Below are positions 9,418 through 17,597 of a stretch of DNA of 64,000 bases, in pieces (the stretch's first letter is position 1; each line of letters opens with the position of its first letter). The stretch comes from Nevskia sp. GTDB taxonomy: Bacteria; Pseudomonadota; Gammaproteobacteria; Nevskiales; Nevskiaceae. The notes beneath the pieces are model-generated. The model was not told the DNA's origin and did no database searches. It worked only from the letters and a program-made list of their open reading frames with translations. The position numbers and the translations under genes were made by a program. The DNA lies in the NCBI RefSeq assembly GCF_021732705.1, contig NZ_JAKFUM010000022.1, positions 1-64,000 of the forward strand, written 5' to 3'.

Positions 9418-9996
9418 ATGTTCAAGAAATCGCTGCTGGTGCTGACCGTTGTCGCGCTGACTGCCTGCGGCCCGGCTCCGCAGCCGCCGGCCGATCCTGC
9501 CGCGACCGCGCCTGCCGCTTCGGCGCTGGATGCGCCGCCGGCCCCGGCTCCTGCGGCTGAACCCGCGCCGGCCCCGGCTCCGGTCGCTGCCAAGCCGAAG
9601 CCGCGCCCGCGCCCGGTCGAGCAGGCCGAGCGCGAGCCGGCCCCGCCGCCGGTGCGTGAAGTCTGCGGCGATTGCGGCGTGATCAGCGCGATCACCGAAG
9701 AGCGCCAGAAGGGCGAATCGTCTGGCCTCGGCGCGCTCGGTGGCGCGGCGGCCGGCGGTGTCGCCGGTTCGCAGTTCGGCAAGAAGTCCGGCAAGGTGCT
9801 CGCCACCATCGGCGGCGCGGTGCTCGGCGGTCTGGCCGGTCGCGAAGTCGAGAAGCAGGTGAAGGCGAAGACGGTCTACAACGTCACCGTCAGCATGGAA
9901 GCGGGCGGCAGCCGCACGACGACGGTGGATGCGCTGAATGGCCTGGGCGTCGGCTCGAAGGTTCGTCTGTCCGGCGGCAGCCTGATTCCGAACTGA
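9418..9996 (+). CDS. Glycine-zipper outer-membrane lipoprotein
   Basis: 192 residues. The N-terminus MFKKSLLVLTVVALTAC is a type II signal peptide with the lipidation Cys at 17. A Pro/Ala-rich linker (about residues 19-80) of the kind that spans periplasm or cell wall follows. Next is a glycine-zipper 2TM domain: GALGGAAAGGVAGSQFGKKS and IGGAVLGGLAGREVEKQ. A small C-terminal beta-rich domain ends the protein. The family resembles SlyB/Pcp-like lipoproteins, whose exact function is not settled. The start follows CGGAGAGACC, a reasonable ribosome site. A strong terminator follows at 10050. Confidence 0.85.
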   Translation: MFKKSLLVLTVVALTACGPAPQPPADPAATAPAASALDAPPAPAPAAEPAPAPAPVAAKPKPRPRPVEQAEREPAPPPVREVCGDCGVISAITEERQKGESSGLGALGGAAAGGVAGSQFGKKSGKVLATIGGAVLGGLAGREVEKQVKAKTVYNVTVSMEAGGSRTTTVDALNGLGVGSKVRLSGGSLIPN

Positions 9997-10049
9997 GCCG
10001 CGCCCAGCTCGGGCCGGGCGCGCCAGCGCTGAGGCCCACGTAGCGCCCG

Positions 10050-10098
10050 AGGTCTGAGCCATTCGCGCCGAGCGCGGGTGGCTCAGACCTTTATTTTT
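10050..10098. terminator. Rho-independent terminator after the lipoprotein gene
   Basis: A perfect 11-bp inverted repeat, AGGTCTGAGCC (10050-10060) and GGCTCAGACCT (10080-10090), with a GC-rich 19-nt loop, is followed on the plus strand by TTATTTTT. It ends the lipoprotein transcript. The stop codon of the convergent MATE gene (10083-10085) lies inside its right arm, so it may also affect that transcript. Confidence 0.8.
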
Positions 10099-11417
10099 GA
10101 CCAGCGCTTTCGCATCCAGAGCGATGCGAACAGCGCAGTCTGCAGCGCGCGGTAGCCGGTCATCAGCATCCAGATCGCCGGCAGCCCGGTGCCAAGGACG
10201 ATGCCGGCAGCGTACGCAGCCGGCAGGAACAGCCCCCATTGCAGGCCGACCGCGACCAGCGCCACCGAGGCACTGGCGCCGACGCCGAGCAACGCGTGCA
10301 TCAGGATGAAGCCGAGGCCGTCGAGCGTGACGCCGATGCCGATCAGCCGCAGCGGGAAGCGGCCGATCGCCACCAGCGCATCGGCGGTGGCCGGGTCGTT
10401 GAAGAACACGTGCAGCACGGCATCGGTGGCGAACACCATCGGCAGCGCCAGCAGCGCGAACACCCACCAGGTGGCGCGGAACACGTCCCAGCCCCAGCGG
10501 TAGGCATCGTCCGGATCATGCCGGCCGAGCGCGCTGCCGGTCAGCGCGGCGGTGGCGAGGCCGAAGGCCATGCCGGGCAGCACGGCAGCCAGGGTCACGT
10601 TGATCAGGACATTGGTCACCGCCAGCTCCGCCGTGCCGATGTGGCCGATGATCCACAACAGCACCGAAAAGCCGCCGGCGAACAGCAGGTTCTGGGCGCA
10701 CGACGGCAGGCCGAGCTTCAGCAGGCTTTTCAGCTGCTCCGCCGATGGCACGCGGCGCAGGAAACCGGCATTGCGGATGTTCGCCAGCGCCAGCCCGATG
10801 TAGGCCGCCGCCCCGGCGTAGGCGCTGATCACGTTGGCCAGCCCGGCGCCGCGCGTGCCCATCTCCGGAAAGCCGAGCTTGCCGAAGATCAGCAGCCAGT
10901 CCAGCGCGATGTTCAGCACGCACATGCCGAACAGCACCGCGAGGTAGAGCTGCGTGCGGCGTACCGCGCTCCAGTAGCCTCGGAACGAGAAATTGATGCC
11001 GACGGCGACGATGCCGGCCAGCCGGAACTGCAGGTAGGCCGTGCCTTCCGCGCCGACCGCCGGATCGGCGTACAGCGCGGCGAAGATCGCCGGCGCGCGT
11101 TCGATCAGCAGCAGCGACAGCGGCAGGCCGATCAGCACCGACAGCAGGATGCCGCCGTTCAGCGGGACTGCCGTCTCGTCATGCCGGCCTTCGCCATGTC
11201 GGCGCGCGGCCATCGCCTGCACTGCAGACGATAGTCCGGTGATCGCCGAAAACGCGGTGAAGTGCAGGAAGCTGGCGGCGCCGACGCCAGCCAGCGCCGT
11301 GGCGCCGAGATGGCCGACCATCGCCAGGTCGACCATGTTCAGCACCACCTGCGACAGCATCGCGCCGAGGATCGGCAGGGCCAGCCACCAGATTTCGCGG
11401 AAACGCTGAACGGACAT
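10083..11417 (-). CDS. MATE-family multidrug/sodium antiporter
   Basis: 444 residues from the ATG at 11417 (MSVQRFREIWWLALPILGAM). A longer in-frame extension lacks protein-like character. The sequence shows about twelve hydrophobic segments and the family pattern LALPILGAMLSQVVLNMVDL, followed by MVGHLGATALAGVG in the first helices, with GVGASASVALVAVG near the end. Length matches NorM/DinF-type exporters (about 440-460). These inner-membrane proteins extrude cationic drugs or metabolites in exchange for Na+ or H+. Substrate unknown. Confidence 0.9.
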   Translation of the reverse strand: MSVQRFREIWWLALPILGAMLSQVVLNMVDLAMVGHLGATALAGVGAASFLHFTAFSAITGLSSAVQAMAARRHGEGRHDETAVPLNGGILLSVLIGLPLSLLLIERAPAIFAALYADPAVGAEGTAYLQFRLAGIVAVGINFSFRGYWSAVRRTQLYLAVLFGMCVLNIALDWLLIFGKLGFPEMGTRGAGLANVISAYAGAAAYIGLALANIRNAGFLRRVPSAEQLKSLLKLGLPSCAQNLLFAGGFSVLLWIIGHIGTAELAVTNVLINVTLAAVLPGMAFGLATAALTGSALGRHDPDDAYRWGWDVFRATWWVFALLALPMVFATDAVLHVFFNDPATADALVAIGRFPLRLIGIGVTLDGLGFILMHALLGVGASASVALVAVGLQWGLFLPAAYAAGIVLGTGLPAIWMLMTGYRALQTALFASLWMRKRWSKIKV

Positions 11418-11874
11418 GCAGCCAGACTCCGGCAGAGCCGGCGCGAAGCCGCTCGGCATGGGAACGCGGGGAAGGATCACGCCGGCCGCGTGCGACATCG
11501 ATCGGCCGACCCGACGAAGGCCAGCGACCGGCGAACGCGCCGCCTGTTCCTGACCAGACGCGCGATGGTAAGCGCTGGATGTGACGTGCCGGGGATACAG
11601 GGAGTGGATCGTGGGCGTGGACCGTGCGCGCCGTTTGCTGCACCTTGTCATGCCCCGTGGGTGAAACCACCACACCCCCGTCGATTGCTGCACTGCGGGT
11701 CTAGGCAGCGTTCCGGAATGGGGCTACCTTCCTTTCACCCGGACGCCGCGACTGGCTCGCGATCCGGCCTTTCCGGTTCGCCACTGAAGACCGGACGATT
11801 TTTGGGGGGAGGGTTTGAGGCGGGGACCGCAAGGTTTCCGCCTTTTTGTTGGGCGATGCGCCCGACAGCGTGGC
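11418..11874. other. 457-bp intergenic region, possible small RNA
   Basis: No convincing protein gene on either strand. Left and right neighbours both run on the minus strand (MATE start, VOC end). The right half holds several compact inverted repeats (CGCGA/TCGCG near 11745 and CCGG-rich arms near 11765) and a pyrimidine-rich run (ACCTTCCTTTCACCC near 11729), and ends with a plus-strand terminator at 11818-11847 that no known plus-strand gene explains. Confidence 0.35.
11818..11847 (+). terminator. Plus-strand rho-independent terminator without an upstream gene
   Basis: Stem AGGCGG/CCGCCT with an inner ACC/GGT pair closing a GCAA tetraloop, followed by TTTTT. It is well formed on the plus strand only. 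No plus-strand gene lies upstream before the lipoprotein gene, whose own terminator is at 10050. It therefore marks the end of an unannotated plus-strand transcript or is a chance structure. Confidence 0.6.
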
Positions 11875-12231
11875 TCAGTCGCTGGTGAAGGTCAGCCTGT
11901 TGCCGAACGGATCCTTCACCGACAGATCGAGGCCCCACGGCATCGTCTCGACCTGCGGTCGGGCATAGCCGTACTGCTTGGCGCTCAGCTGCCGCTGCAG
12001 GGCGTGCACGTCGTCCACCGGAATCCGCAGCGCGGCACCGGGGCAGCAATCGCCGTGATGCTCGGTCAGGTGCAGCTCGCAGTCGCCGAGCGATATCCCC
12101 AGGTACAGCGGCAGATCGGGCTCGAAGCGATGTTCCCAGTCCACCGTGAAGCCGAGGAAGTCGACATAGAACGCCCGCGCCTTCGCTTCGTCGAAGATCC
12201 GCAGGATCGGGATCGGATGGCCGGCAGTCAT
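11875..12231 (-). CDS. VOC-superfamily (glyoxalase/bleomycin-resistance-like) protein
   Basis: 118 residues starting MTAGHPIPILRIFDEAKARA. The two-module beta-alpha-beta pattern is plain: AFYVDFLGFTVDWEHRFEPD in the first module and the closing KDPFGNRLTFTSD typical of bleomycin-resistance-like VOC proteins. Candidate metal-binding residues are His/Glu in the ELHLTEHHGD segment and near the C-terminus. Members either sequester drugs or catalyse metal-dependent chemistry. Which applies here cannot be told. Fifteen bp separate it from the upstream minus-strand gene, so the two may be co-transcribed. Confidence 0.82.
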   Translation of the reverse strand: MTAGHPIPILRIFDEAKARAFYVDFLGFTVDWEHRFEPDLPLYLGISLGDCELHLTEHHGDCCPGAALRIPVDDVHALQRQLSAKQYGYARPQVETMPWGLDLSVKDPFGNRLTFTSD

Positions 12232-12246
12232 CGGCGACGTTCCGGC

Positions 12247-12936
12247 CTAGACCGCTTTCTCTTCGGCGACATTGACCACCGCTGCCACCAGCTGGAACGG
12301 CTGCGGGCCGAGCAGCGCGCTCATCGCTTTCGGCAGATGGCGCTTGTCGACGTGGATCAGCGAGACCTGCGCGAAGCCCGGATGCAGGCCGCCGGTCGAC
12401 CCGGCCCAGGTCTGGGCCAGCGGACCGTCGCCGGCGACCGTGGTGTCGATGCCGAGCGCGCGCAACTGCTCGCTTTCCGGCAGCAGCGCGCGGGCGCCGT
12501 CGACCAGATCGGCGGTCGAGGCGCGAACCTCGATCCAGCTGTTGATGTCATGGCGGATCAGCGGCGCGGCCGCGCGGCGCAGCGCCGGCACCTTCAGGCT
12601 CATTCGCAGCAGCCGGCCGACACCGGCGGCCGGCAGGCTGCGGCTGTCCGGGCCGCCGATCGCCTCGCGCGCAGATGCGGGCGGCGGCAAGGTGGTCAAT
12701 GCGCTCGCGAGGTGCGCCTGCACATGCGCACGGAAGCGGAAGCGGCCGCCGTCGCCCAGTTCCTCGCTCAGCATCTCGATCTTCAGGCGCAGCAGCGGCG
12801 CGTCGAGTGTCTGACCCGGCAGTTCGGCCATCATCGAGAACGACTCGCGGCCGGCGAGGTCCATCGCGCGGGTGGCGACCGAATCGAATCCGTTCGCGAG
12901 GCGCCTGCGCAGTCGATCTATCATGCTATCGGCCAT
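12247..12936 (-). CDS. Conserved-looking protein of unknown function
   Basis: I do not recognise the family. From the ATG at 12936 it has 229 residues (MADSMIDRLRRRLANGFDSV). An alternative ATG at 12987 would overlap the start of the divergent acylphosphatase gene and is less likely. The sequence is helix-rich at the N-terminus and mixed later, with no signal peptide or membrane segment, so it is predicted to be cytoplasmic. Codon use is typical of the surrounding genes. It is probably co-transcribed with the VOC gene downstream. Confidence 0.65.
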   Translation of the reverse strand: MADSMIDRLRRRLANGFDSVATRAMDLAGRESFSMMAELPGQTLDAPLLRLKIEMLSEELGDGGRFRFRAHVQAHLASALTTLPPPASAREAIGGPDSRSLPAAGVGRLLRMSLKVPALRRAAAPLIRHDINSWIEVRASTADLVDGARALLPESEQLRALGIDTTVAGDGPLAQTWAGSTGGLHPGFAQVSLIHVDKRHLPKAMSALLGPQPFQLVAAVVNVAEEKAV

Positions 12937-12985
12937 CTGTCCGGCTCCACGTTCCACGCTGTTCCGCGATTTTCCACGTTCATTC

Positions 12986-13264
12986 ATGCAGGAATCTTAC
13001 CGCTTCGTCGTCACCGGCCGGGTTCAGGGGGTCGGTTTCCGCGTCGCCACGCGGCGCAAGGCACAGGCCCTGGGCCTGATCGGCTGGGTCCGCAACTGTG
13101 CCGATGGCTCGGTCGAAGGCCTGGTCGCCGGCCCGCGCTTCGACGCCGTGCTGGCGCTGCGCGACTGGCTGCGTCGAGGCCCGCCCGGCGCGCAGGTCGA
13201 AACGCTGGAATGGCATGCGGTCGATGCGCCGATCGACGAGCCGCGTTTTCTCGTCCGGCGCTGA
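12986..13264 (+). CDS. acyP: Acylphosphatase
   Basis: 92 residues, the normal size. The signature GRVQGVGFRVATRRKAQALG contains the catalytic Arg that binds the acyl-phosphate. WVRNCADGSVEGLVAG carries the conserved catalytic Asn and the second family motif. Acylphosphatases hydrolyse carboxyl-phosphate bonds in the cytoplasm. Start at 12986 gives MQESYRFVVTGRVQG. The start codon abuts the upstream region of a divergent gene, so the two share a short promoter region. Confidence 0.93.
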   Translation: MQESYRFVVTGRVQGVGFRVATRRKAQALGLIGWVRNCADGSVEGLVAGPRFDAVLALRDWLRRGPPGAQVETLEWHAVDAPIDEPRFLVRR

Positions 13265-13282
13265 ACGCCGCGCATCGCACAT

Positions 13283-13318
13283 GAAAAAGCCGGGCTCCCG
13301 CGCGACGGAAGCCCGGCT
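13283..13318 (-). terminator. Rho-independent terminator of the desaturase gene
   Basis: Inverted repeat AGCCGGGCT (13288-13296) and AGCCCGGCT (13310-13318). Read on the minus strand, the hairpin is followed by TTTTTC. It lies 12 bp past the desaturase stop and between convergent acyP and the desaturase. Confidence 0.8.
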
Positions 13319-13330
13319 GACCGGCCGAGA

Positions 13331-14317
13331 TCAGATGGTGATCGTGCGGTCGTAGATGAAGTCGAAGCTGAAGTCGCGGGTACCCGCGGCCTTGCCGTCG
13401 AGGTAATCGGCCATCCGCGCCAGACGCGCCGGAATCTTCATCAGCTTGTCCTGGCATTCGCGGCCGGCGCCGGACAATCCCGTCAGCGCGCCGATCTGCC
13501 AGTGCTCCAGCAGTTCCTCGACGATCGTCTGGTAGTTGCGCGGGCCGTAGATGCCGGCACGGCGGACGACGTCGGACATGTGGTCGTAGCCCGGCATGTT
13601 GTGGCCGGGCATCGCCAGCGCCGGCATGACCTTGAGCAGCGAGTACAGGGCGTTGTCCGGATCACGCTCGAGGATGCCGCCGAAGCAGGCGCGGTAGAAC
13701 GCGTAGTGGCGCGATTCGTCGCCGGCGATGTGGGCGAGGATGCGCTGGATGCGCGGCTCGTACTTCGCGCACAGGCGGCCGGTGTTGGCGTGGGCCACCT
13801 GCGTCGCCTTCTCCTGCATCGAGGTGTAGGCGAGCAGGCGATACGGATCCTGCTGCCAGTCCGGATTGAAGCCGGCCTCGATGTAGTGGTACTGCATCTT
13901 TTCCAGCGCGCCCATGTTGAAGATGCGGGCATCGCGGACGTAGTCGCGCATCGCGCAGCCGTGACGATCTTCCTCGGCCGTCCACATGTTGTTCCACGTG
14001 CTCCACGGCGATTCATTGCCGAGGTGCGTGGCGATCAGGCGATGGAAGTGCGGCAGCCCTTCCTCGGTCAGCAGGTTCAGCGCCAGCGCCACGCGGATGG
14101 TGTCCGGCAGGCCTTTCGCCGCTTCGCGGACTTCGGCCAGATCGGCGTCGGCGGCTTCGACATCATGAGCGTCGGCGCTGAGCAGTTCGTTCGGGAACCA
14201 CAGCTTGCGGCGTTCGAGATGCTCGGCCGTCTGCTGCTGAACGAACGGCTGCAGATCGATCATCACCGCGATCTGATCCGGCGTGCCGAAGGTATGACGT
14301 GGCGCTGAACTGCCCAT
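13331..14317 (-). CDS. Acyl-[acyl-carrier-protein] desaturase (di-iron, soluble type)
   Basis: 328 residues from the ATG at 14317 (MGSSAPRHTFGTPDQIAVMI). Di-iron ligand motifs of the soluble plant-type/DesA family are visible: LLTEEGLPHFH, then AEEDRHG near residue 116, and DESRHYAFY in the second half. These enzymes use O2 to put a double bond into acyl-ACP, supplying unsaturated fatty acids for membrane lipids. The gene has its own promoter (14378-14408) and terminator (13283-13318), so it is a single-gene unit. Confidence 0.88.
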   Translation of the reverse strand: MGSSAPRHTFGTPDQIAVMIDLQPFVQQQTAEHLERRKLWFPNELLSADAHDVEAADADLAEVREAAKGLPDTIRVALALNLLTEEGLPHFHRLIATHLGNESPWSTWNNMWTAEEDRHGCAMRDYVRDARIFNMGALEKMQYHYIEAGFNPDWQQDPYRLLAYTSMQEKATQVAHANTGRLCAKYEPRIQRILAHIAGDESRHYAFYRACFGGILERDPDNALYSLLKVMPALAMPGHNMPGYDHMSDVVRRAGIYGPRNYQTIVEELLEHWQIGALTGLSGAGRECQDKLMKIPARLARMADYLDGKAAGTRDFSFDFIYDRTITI

Positions 14318-14377
14318 GGGGTGTGACTCCGAGAGCGCGCGCGGCCCTGATCGAGCCGCGCGAGAAAAACCTGAACG

Positions 14378-14408
14378 ATTATAGGGACCAAGCGGCGAGG
14401 CGAGGCAA
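14378..14408 (-). promoter_or_regulatory. Sigma-70-type promoter of the desaturase gene
   Basis: On the minus strand a perfect TATAAT (14378-14383) is preceded by TTGCCT (14403-14408) with a 19-bp spacer. Transcription would begin about 55 bases before the desaturase ATG. The spacer is slightly long, but the -10 match in GC-rich DNA is striking. No operator was recognised. Confidence 0.55.
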
Positions 14409-14597
14409 CCCGGCAGCGCACGCAACGGCGCGGAAAATCACCTGATCGCCCGCCAAAACACGCCGATCTTCCCGAATCAGCCCTGCCGCCAGCGACAGTA
14501 CGCCTCAGGCCCGAGTATCGACGCATTGACTGCGATCAATGCGCCTGCGGGCCCTCGACACCGCGGTCGCCGAGGGCGGCCGCAGAGGTTCGCCGTG

Positions 14598-15140
14598 TCA
14601 GCCGCGGATCAGCGTCAGGAATTCCTGACGGGTGCGGGGATCGTCGCGGAAGCGGCCGAGCATCATCGAGGTGGTCATCGACGAGTTCTGCTTTTCAACG
14701 CCGCGCATCATCGCGCACAGATGTTTCGCTTCCACGACAACGGCCACGCCCTTGGCGTCCGTCACTTCCTGCACGCAGTTGCCGATCTGCTGCGTCAGCT
14801 TTTCCTGGATCTGGAAGCGCCGCGCGAACATGTCGACGATGCGCGGAATCTTGGAGAGGCCGATGACCTTGCCGTTCGGCAGGTAGGCGATGTGGGCGCG
14901 GCCGAGGAACGGCAGCAGGTGGTGCTCGCACATCGAATACAGCTCGATGTCGCGGACGATGACCATCTCGTTGTTCGAGGTGGTGAACACCGCGTCGTTC
15001 ACGAGTTCCTTCAGATCTTGCCGATAGCCCTGGGTCAGGAACTCCATCGCCTTGGCGGCGCGGTGCGGCGTGCGCAGCAGTCCTTCACGGTTCGGGTCTT
15101 CGCCGACGGCCTCGATGATGGCCTTGAAATGTTCTTCCAC
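14598..15140 (-). CDS. folE: GTP cyclohydrolase I
   Basis: 180 residues from a GTG start at 15140, preceded by AGGAAC at good spacing. The frame is open far upstream, but only this part is FolE. Zinc ligands are in [10 protein letters not shown] and [29 protein letters not shown] and [15 protein letters not shown] are further family blocks. The enzyme turns GTP into dihydroneopterin triphosphate, the first step to folate and pterin cofactors. It is divergent from the parB-like gene. Confidence 0.95.
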   Translation of the reverse strand: MEEHFKAIIEAVGEDPNREGLLRTPHRAAKAMEFLTQGYRQDLKELVNDAVFTTSNNEMVIVRDIELYSMCEHHLLPFLGRAHIAYLPNGKVIGLSKIPRIVDMFARRFQIQEKLTQQIGNCVQEVTDAKGVAVVVEAKHLCAMMRGVEKQNSSMTTSMMLGRFRDDPRTRQEFLTLIRG

Positions 15141-15341
15141 GGGGGTTCCTGTAATTGAATGAAGTCGCAAGAAGGCAGGATGGACCGGCGCGCAGGGGGC
15201 GGCGACACGGGATCCGGTATTCGGTCGAAAGCGTTGGAGCAGCTCGAAGGGGCGGGCGCGCGGGTCATGGCCGCAGCGCTTTGATGTTTCAATATGTGGA
15301 TTATCCCACAGGCCGCAAGGCCCGTTGCCGCCGCCCGTGCC

Positions 15342-16142
15342 ATGACCTCCGGCGATACCGTTCGCTACATCCCGCTCGACCTGATCCGCCCCGGTGTCAC
15401 CCAGGCGCGGCGGCGCTTTGCCGCGGACGCGCTGCGCGAGCTGTCGGAGTCGATCCGCGAGAGCGGCATCATCCAGCCGCTGGTGCTGCGCTCGCTGGGC
15501 AGCGGCCCGCGGCGCGAGTACGAACTGCTGGCCGGCGAACGGCGCTGGCGTGCGGCCCAGCTCGCCGGGCTGCATGAAGTTCCGGCGCTGATCCGCGACG
15601 ATCTGGACGAAGCCGAAGCTCGCGTTCTCGGGCTGATCGAAAACCTGCAGCGCGAGTCGCTGTCGCCGATCGAAACCGCCGAGGGCCTGCGCAAGCTCGG
15701 CGAAGCCCATGCGCTGACCCATGAAGCGATCGGCCTGCGCATCGGCAAGTCCCGCGTCTATGTCACCAACTTCCTGCGGCTGCTGGCGCTGGCACCGGCG
15801 GTGCAGACCATGCTCGACGACGGCAGCCTGAGCCTCGGCCATGCCAAGGTGCTGGCCGGCCTTGCCGTGCATCACCAGCTGCGCTGGGCGGAAGCCTGCG
15901 TGCGCGAACGCCTCAGCGTGCGGGCGCTCGAACGTCGGCTCGCCACCGGTGGCCAGGCCGCCGCGAGCGCACCGACCAAGCCCGACGACTGGCAGAAGCT
16001 CGCCAGCAAGCTGTCCGATCACTTGGGCTATCCCACCGAGTTCAAGCCGGGCAAGCAGGGCAGCGGCGAGCTGAGGGTGAAGTTCCACGACCTCGACGAG
16101 CTGGATGGTCTGCTCGCACGCATCGGTTATCAGGAATCCTGA
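15342..16142 (+). CDS. ParB/Spo0J-family partition protein, solitary
   Basis: 266 residues from the ATG at 15342 ([20 protein letters not shown]). It has the ParB N-terminal CTPase core: [36 protein letters not shown] and [19 protein letters not shown]. The helix-turn-helix ([20 protein letters not shown]) and a C-terminal dimerisation-like region with [17 protein letters not shown] follow. ParB binds parS sites and spreads with CTP in chromosome or plasmid segregation. There is no parA, rsmG or mnmE beside it, although mnmG lies 1.5 kb away in opposite orientation. It may be a second ParB or a Noc-like protein. Function beyond DNA binding is inference. Confidence 0.85.
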   Translation: MTSGDTVRYIPLDLIRPGVTQARRRFAADALRELSESIRESGIIQPLVLRSLGSGPRREYELLAGERRWRAAQLAGLHEVPALIRDDLDEAEARVLGLIENLQRESLSPIETAEGLRKLGEAHALTHEAIGLRIGKSRVYVTNFLRLLALAPAVQTMLDDGSLSLGHAKVLAGLAVHHQLRWAEACVRERLSVRALERRLATGGQAAASAPTKPDDWQKLASKLSDHLGYPTEFKPGKQGSGELRVKFHDLDELDGLLARIGYQES

Positions 16143-16262
16143 GCCGCTGGCGCGATGCCTGCTAAGACTGGGGCGGCGTCGATCGACCTTTCGGCGCGCG
16201 TCGCCGCATACAATTCAGCCCACCGGACGTACTGACCTTCAACGCCGCCACTTCCCGTCTCC

Positions 16263-17045
16263 ATGGCTGACCTGCTCGGACCTTTTGCGCCCCTGCAGCT
16301 GACCGAGCGTGTCAGCGCGCGGGCCAGCAACATCCGCATCGAAGTCCGTCCGGATGGCAACGTCCTGCTGGTCATCCCGAAGCGCGTGCCGCGCGCCACC
16401 GCGCATGCCTTCCTGAAGAGCCGCGAGGCGTGGATCCGGCGCAAGCTGGTCGAGCTCAAGTCCCGCGCCTCGCGCGTGCCGCTGCGCCCGGCCCTGCGCT
16501 GGGACGGCACCGACAGCATCCCGCTGCGCGGCCGCGAACTGCCGCTGAAACTTGCGATCGCCCGCATCGCCAAGCCGACGGTGCGCATCGATCACGCGAT
16601 CACCGTGTTCTGCTCCGCGGCCGATGCTGCCCGCCCGACCGTGCTGGCCGCAGCCCTTCGAACGGCCATCGCGCGGCTGGCCCGCGTCGATGTCCGGATG
16701 CTGCTCGAAAGCGAATCGACGCGACTCGGCGTGGCGTTCACCGGTCCGCGCATCGCCGACCAGAAATCGCTGTGGGGCAGTTGCACGCCGGATGGGCTGA
16801 TCAGCCTGAACTGGCGTCTGGTGATGGCCCCGCCGGAAGCGCTGCGCTACGTGGTGATCCATGAGCTCTGCCATCGCCGCCATCTCGATCACTCGCCGCG
16901 CTTCTGGCGACTGGTCGAGAAACAGATGGCCGACCACGCGCACTGGCGCGCGTGGCTGCGTGAGCACGGCGCGGCACTGCATTCCGTGCTGCCGAAGGCC
17001 GGCACCGTGCCACCGCCAGCCGGCCTGTTCGACGGCGCACTGTAA
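16263..17045 (+). CDS. YgjP-like metallopeptidase-domain protein (DUF45)
   Basis: 260 residues. The C-terminal half has the zinc motif HELCH in VVIHELCHRRHLDHSPRFW (about residues 200-204), with a third ligand His in HLDHSP. LWGSCTPDGLISLNWRLV is the other family signature. The N-terminal half is the usual YgjP beta-rich region. Relatives are annotated as M48-like or SprT-like metallopeptidases, and E. coli YgjP has been linked to UTP pyrophosphatase activity, so the substrate is uncertain. It is the only gene between the parB-like gene (120 bp upstream) and the CBS gene. Confidence 0.85.
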   Translation: MADLLGPFAPLQLTERVSARASNIRIEVRPDGNVLLVIPKRVPRATAHAFLKSREAWIRRKLVELKSRASRVPLRPALRWDGTDSIPLRGRELPLKLAIARIAKPTVRIDHAITVFCSAADAARPTVLAAALRTAIARLARVDVRMLLESESTRLGVAFTGPRIADQKSLWGSCTPDGLISLNWRLVMAPPEALRYVVIHELCHRRHLDHSPRFWRLVEKQMADHAHWRAWLREHGAALHSVLPKAGTVPPPAGLFDGAL

Positions 17046-17172
17046 GCCGCGCCGCTTTCCCTCGGGCCGCGCCCGGGCAAAACGCTGACGTCATCTCCTC
17101 TTGGTTGTTTTCCGAACGCTGTGCGCGCTACTGTCACCCGTGCGCCACGATGCGCCGGGGGAGATAAACAGA

Positions 17173-17574
17173 ATGGCTACACTGGACTCAGTGAAGGTGC
17201 GGGAATACATGACGACCAAGCTCGTCACGTTCACGCCGGACATGGAAGTGATGCAGGCGGTACACACGCTGGTCGAGAAAGGCATCTCCGGCGCCCCGGT
17301 GCTGGATGCCAAGGGCAACCTCGTCGGCATGCTGTCGCAACGCGATTGCCTGGACATCGCGCTGGTCGCCGCGCAGGACAGCTGCATCGCCGGCCCGGTC
17401 GCGCAGTTCATGAGCTCGAGCCCGGTCACGGTTGATCCGGACACCAATCTGACGCAGCTGGCGACGATGTTCACCACCGCGCCGTTCCGACGCTACCCGG
17501 TGATCGAGAACGGCAAGCTTGTCGGCCAGATCTCGCGATCTGACGTGCTGCGCGCGATCAGCCGCATGTGCTGA
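17173..17574 (+). CDS. CBS-domain pair protein
   Basis: 133 residues starting MATLDSVKVREYMTTKLVTF. The ATG at 17173 is chosen over an upstream GTG at 17101 because GGGGGAGATAAACAG directly precedes it and the domain starts here. Two CBS motifs in tandem: MTTKLVTFTPDMEVMQAV with GAPVLDAKGNLVGMLSQRD, and FMSSSPVTVDPDTNL with YPVIENGKLVGQISRSDVL. CBS pairs bind adenosyl ligands and act as sensors. No catalytic domain is attached. The gene converges with mnmG, 23 bp away. Confidence 0.88.
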   Translation: MATLDSVKVREYMTTKLVTFTPDMEVMQAVHTLVEKGISGAPVLDAKGNLVGMLSQRDCLDIALVAAQDSCIAGPVAQFMSSSPVTVDPDTNLTQLATMFTTAPFRRYPVIENGKLVGQISRSDVLRAISRMC

Positions 17575-17597
17575 CGCGCGTCGCGCACCCTGCTTCG

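Noticed and set aside
11640-11847. 6S RNA, tmRNA or 4.5S RNA
   Set aside because: None of the conserved sequence blocks of those RNAs could be found on either strand.
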